This document shows positions 62,194 through 64,000 of a DNA stretch of 64,000 nt, piece after piece; position 1 is the first letter of the stretch, and each line of letters begins with the position of its first letter. Source of the DNA: Candidatus Chryseopegocella kryptomonas. Lineage in GTDB: Bacteria > Bacteroidota > Ignavibacteria > Kryptoniales > Kryptoniaceae. The stretch spans positions 1-64,000 of the forward strand of contig NZ_CZVW01000007.1 of the NCBI RefSeq assembly GCF_001536065.1, read 5' to 3'. The translations under genes were made by a program, and so were the position numbers. The notes below the pieces were generated by a model. The model did no database searches. It had not been told where the DNA came from and saw nothing but the letters and a program-made list of their open reading frames with translations.

Positions 62194-63557
62194 TGAAGAG
62201 ATTAACGGGAAATAATCCAGAACTAATTGAAGAACTTTTGCCACAAATTGAAAAATTCATTGAATCACGGGAAGTTTATGTGAAAGCACTTGAAAAGACG
62301 ATTGAAGTTTTAAAGCGTGAGATTGAATTTAAAACAAGAACAAATTCCGACTTCAAAGATTCAATTGACGAAATTCTTTTAATCCAGCGTCTTTCCACAA
62401 AGATAAGCACTGCTTTAAATTACGAGGACATAATAACAGAGTTAATTGAATTAACACGGCAGATAATACCAGTTATAGATTGCAATGTTTATGTATGCGA
62501 TGGTGAGACGAAAAAACTTGAAAAACTTTCAAACCGAAGCGGAGAATATCTTGATAAGGTGATTGAGACATACATTGAAGATGGGATAATTGATTATGTG
62601 TTGAAGGAAAAAAGAAGCATTGTCCTTCCAGACATTAATAATTCACTTGACGAGTTCAGCGAGAAAAATTTCGTCCTTGTTCCACTTGTGTTAAGAAATG
62701 AAGGCATAGGAGTTTATCTTATACACACGGATAAAAAACAAAGGGATTTTACAAATCAAATTTTGCTTTTGCTTTCAATTCTTGCAAATCAAACCGCAGT
62801 TGCGGTTGAAAATTCAAGGAATTACAACGCTCTTTTAAAAGCAAACGAAGAGTTGAAGATAACGCAGGCACAGATGATTCAAGCAGCGAAACTTGCAGCA
62901 GTGGGAGAACTTGCTGGTGGAATTGCTCACGAGATAAACAATCCTTTGCAAATTCTTTTGGGGCATATTCAACTTATGCAACTGGGGCGTGATCTTCCGA
63001 AAAGGATTGAAATCGTAAAAGAACAAGTTGAGAAAATTGCACAGATAACAAGACGACTTTTGAATTTTTCACGAAAAGTTCCAGATGATTTCAAATTTGA
63101 GCCAGTTAATGTGAATTTCGCAATTCAGGAAATTATGACGCTTGTAAGTTATCAATTTAAATACCACGACATTGAACTCGTCTTGAAACTTGATCCAGCA
63201 CTTCCGACGATTTACGGAAATAAAATTTATCTTCAGCAAGTTTTTCTGAATATGATGATAAATGCAAAAGATGCGATGCCAAATGGCGGAAAACTTGTGA
63301 TTGAAACTGGCTCGGAAAATGGGAATGTAATTGTTAAGTTCATTGACACAGGCGTTGGGATTCCAGAAGATATAAAAGAGAAAATTTTTGAAGCGTTTTT
63401 CACAACGAAAGGAAACAAGGGGACAGGGCTTGGGCTTTCAATAAGCAGATGGATAGTGAGAAAACATGGCGGTGAAATTAAAGTTGAAAGCGAAGTCGGT
63501 AAGGGCTCAACTTTTATAATCATTCTTCCGATAAATCCAGAACAAAATTCAAAATAA
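62193..63557 (+). CDS. GAF-domain sensor histidine kinase
   Basis: 454 residues from ATG 62193, overlapping the HDOD stop (ATGTGATG). A coiled N-terminus, GAF domain (about residues 65-205), then the H-box ELAGGIAHEINNPLQILLGH, N-box FLNMMINAKDAMP and G boxes DTGVGIPEDIKEKIFEAFFTTKG and GTGLGLSISRWIVRKHGG. It is soluble, so it senses a cytoplasmic signal. No response regulator is adjacent in the window; with the HDOD protein it may tune flagellar gene activity. Confidence 0.9.
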   Translation: MKRLTGNNPELIEELLPQIEKFIESREVYVKALEKTIEVLKREIEFKTRTNSDFKDSIDEILLIQRLSTKISTALNYEDIITELIELTRQIIPVIDCNVYVCDGETKKLEKLSNRSGEYLDKVIETYIEDGIIDYVLKEKRSIVLPDINNSLDEFSEKNFVLVPLVLRNEGIGVYLIHTDKKQRDFTNQILLLLSILANQTAVAVENSRNYNALLKANEELKITQAQMIQAAKLAAVGELAGGIAHEINNPLQILLGHIQLMQLGRDLPKRIEIVKEQVEKIAQITRRLLNFSRKVPDDFKFEPVNVNFAIQEIMTLVSYQFKYHDIELVLKLDPALPTIYGNKIYLQQVFLNMMINAKDAMPNGGKLVIETGSENGNVIVKFIDTGVGIPEDIKEKIFEAFFTTKGNKGTGLGLSISRWIVRKHGGEIKVESEVGKGSTFIIILPINPEQNSK

Positions 63558-63572
63558 AAACAAGGCAAAAAG

Positions 63573-64000
63573 ATGGCTGGTTTAAGCGATGGATTTTACA
63601 TTTTGATTTTTTTGACAGTTTTAATTTCCGCAATTGCTCTGCTTGGACTTTGGTTTATTTTTAAAGTCATCAAAAAAAGCGATGGAAAAAAAGAAATTAA
63701 AGAAATTGAAATTTTTGCCGATAAAAGTTTTGAAGAGTATTTGAACGAAGAGAATTTGCAGAGTCAAAAGATGGAAGAGACAAAGTTTCAAAAAGATGAT
63801 GCGGGCTTTGGATTTCAGGATGAGGTGAATGATTTTAGCGAGAGCGAAATTTTGAAACTTGCTAAAAAATACAGCGTTGGTCAGGGCGAAGTTGAATTGC
63901 TTTTGAATTTGAGATCAAAGAAAACAATGAAAAACGGAGATTACGAGCGGATAATTAGCGAAATTGAGAAAGGGCTTGATATGAGAAAGGTTGCAAAAAA
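63573..64000 (+). CDS. Membrane-anchored protein with DUF2802/DUF6115-like region, cut by the window end
   Basis: Open from ATG 63573 to the window end (142 codons), 15 bases after the kinase. An N-terminal helix (FYILIFLTVLISAIALLGLWFIF) is followed by a charged region and LAKKYSVGQGEVELLLNLR, which resembles DUF2802/DUF6115 of proteins lying after fliA in many genomes. The full length is unknown. Confidence 0.65.
   Translation, partial: MAGLSDGFYILIFLTVLISAIALLGLWFIFKVIKKSDGKKEIKEIEIFADKSFEEYLNEENLQSQKMEETKFQKDDAGFGFQDEVNDFSESEILKLAKKYSVGQGEVELLLNLRSKKTMKNGDYERIISEIEKGLDMRKVAK

Overview
The window is an AT-rich bacterial chromosome segment, densely packed with genes and carrying no phage, IS or CRISPR signal. 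Several families point to the FCB group (Bacteroidetes/Ignavibacteria/Kryptonia-like): DUF5103, DUF5916, an S9 peptidase with a PD40 propeller, a UpxY/NusG-like antiterminator, a Wzc kinase with a tyrosine tail, and a SufU-containing SUF operon. The flagellar genes flhF, flhG and fliA exclude typical Bacteroidetes. Proteins rich in Lys, Glu and Ile, and frequent AGA/AGG arginine codons, suggest a thermophile. The lineage is an inference; I cannot name the species.

Layout. 1-571 holds two gene fragments, a TrkA_C domain (-) and a DUF2085 membrane protein (+). Both have lost their 5' ends at the same point, so this is a rearrangement or assembly junction. 688-4126 is a glycolate-oxidase-type glcD-glcF pair with a rhomboid protease. 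4154-14699 carries a bacterial eRF1-like protein, a HAD phosphatase read in frame into a secreted DUF5103 protein, a Gfo/Idh/MocA dehydrogenase, the CCA-adding enzyme, a DUF5916 outer-membrane protein and an S9 peptidase. 14860-20624 is a TetR-controlled envelope export unit: an MMPL/RND pump, a LolA-like carrier, a DUF3108 protein and an outer-membrane barrel.

20660-29705 (-) is an enlarged SUF operon: Rrf2, SufC, SufB, a small DUF3303-like protein, SufD, SufU, a Rieske protein, SufS, a second NifS/IscS-type desulfurase, an unknown 106-residue protein, an IscA-type carrier, and a superoxide dismutase that appears to have two starts, one giving a Tat-exported form and one a cytoplasmic form. 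A tRNA-Asn lies divergent to it. 30002-37719 (-) is a housekeeping run: yggS, DivIVA-like, PNP, DUF2905, ileS, a DksA-like protein, lspA, rluD. 37898-43129 (+) holds a PfpI/DJ-1 protein, tRNA-Pro, a lipoprotein, ribD, a DUF362 protein, and a small Tat-signal protein paired with an amidase.

43126-50757 (-) contains an RlmI-type methyltransferase, a CBM-like anchored protein, a GlmU-like nucleotidyltransferase, panD, panC, a secreted protein, PolX, a PAP2 protein and an outer-membrane barrel. 50935-54681 (-) is two D-Ala-D-Ala-ligase-like ATP-grasp enzymes, a GNAT acetyltransferase, and a lysine 2,3-aminomutase broken by a frameshift and a stop codon. 54934-57942 (-) is UpxY-like plus Wzc (exopolysaccharide). 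58221-64000 (+) is flhF, flhG, a small membrane protein, fliA, an HDOD protein, a histidine kinase and a membrane-anchored protein cut by the window end, preceded by a sigma-54-like site.

Regulation. Four promoters share exactly TTGACT-17 bp-TATATT and three or four more are close variants. This is the standard sigma-70 layout, not the Bacteroidetes TTTG/TAnnTTTG form. The likeliest undescribed systems are the paired ATP-grasp/GNAT/KamA cluster, the TetR/MMPL/LolA-like/DUF3108/barrel unit, the enlarged SUF operon with its dual-start SOD, and the Tat-small-protein/amidase pair.
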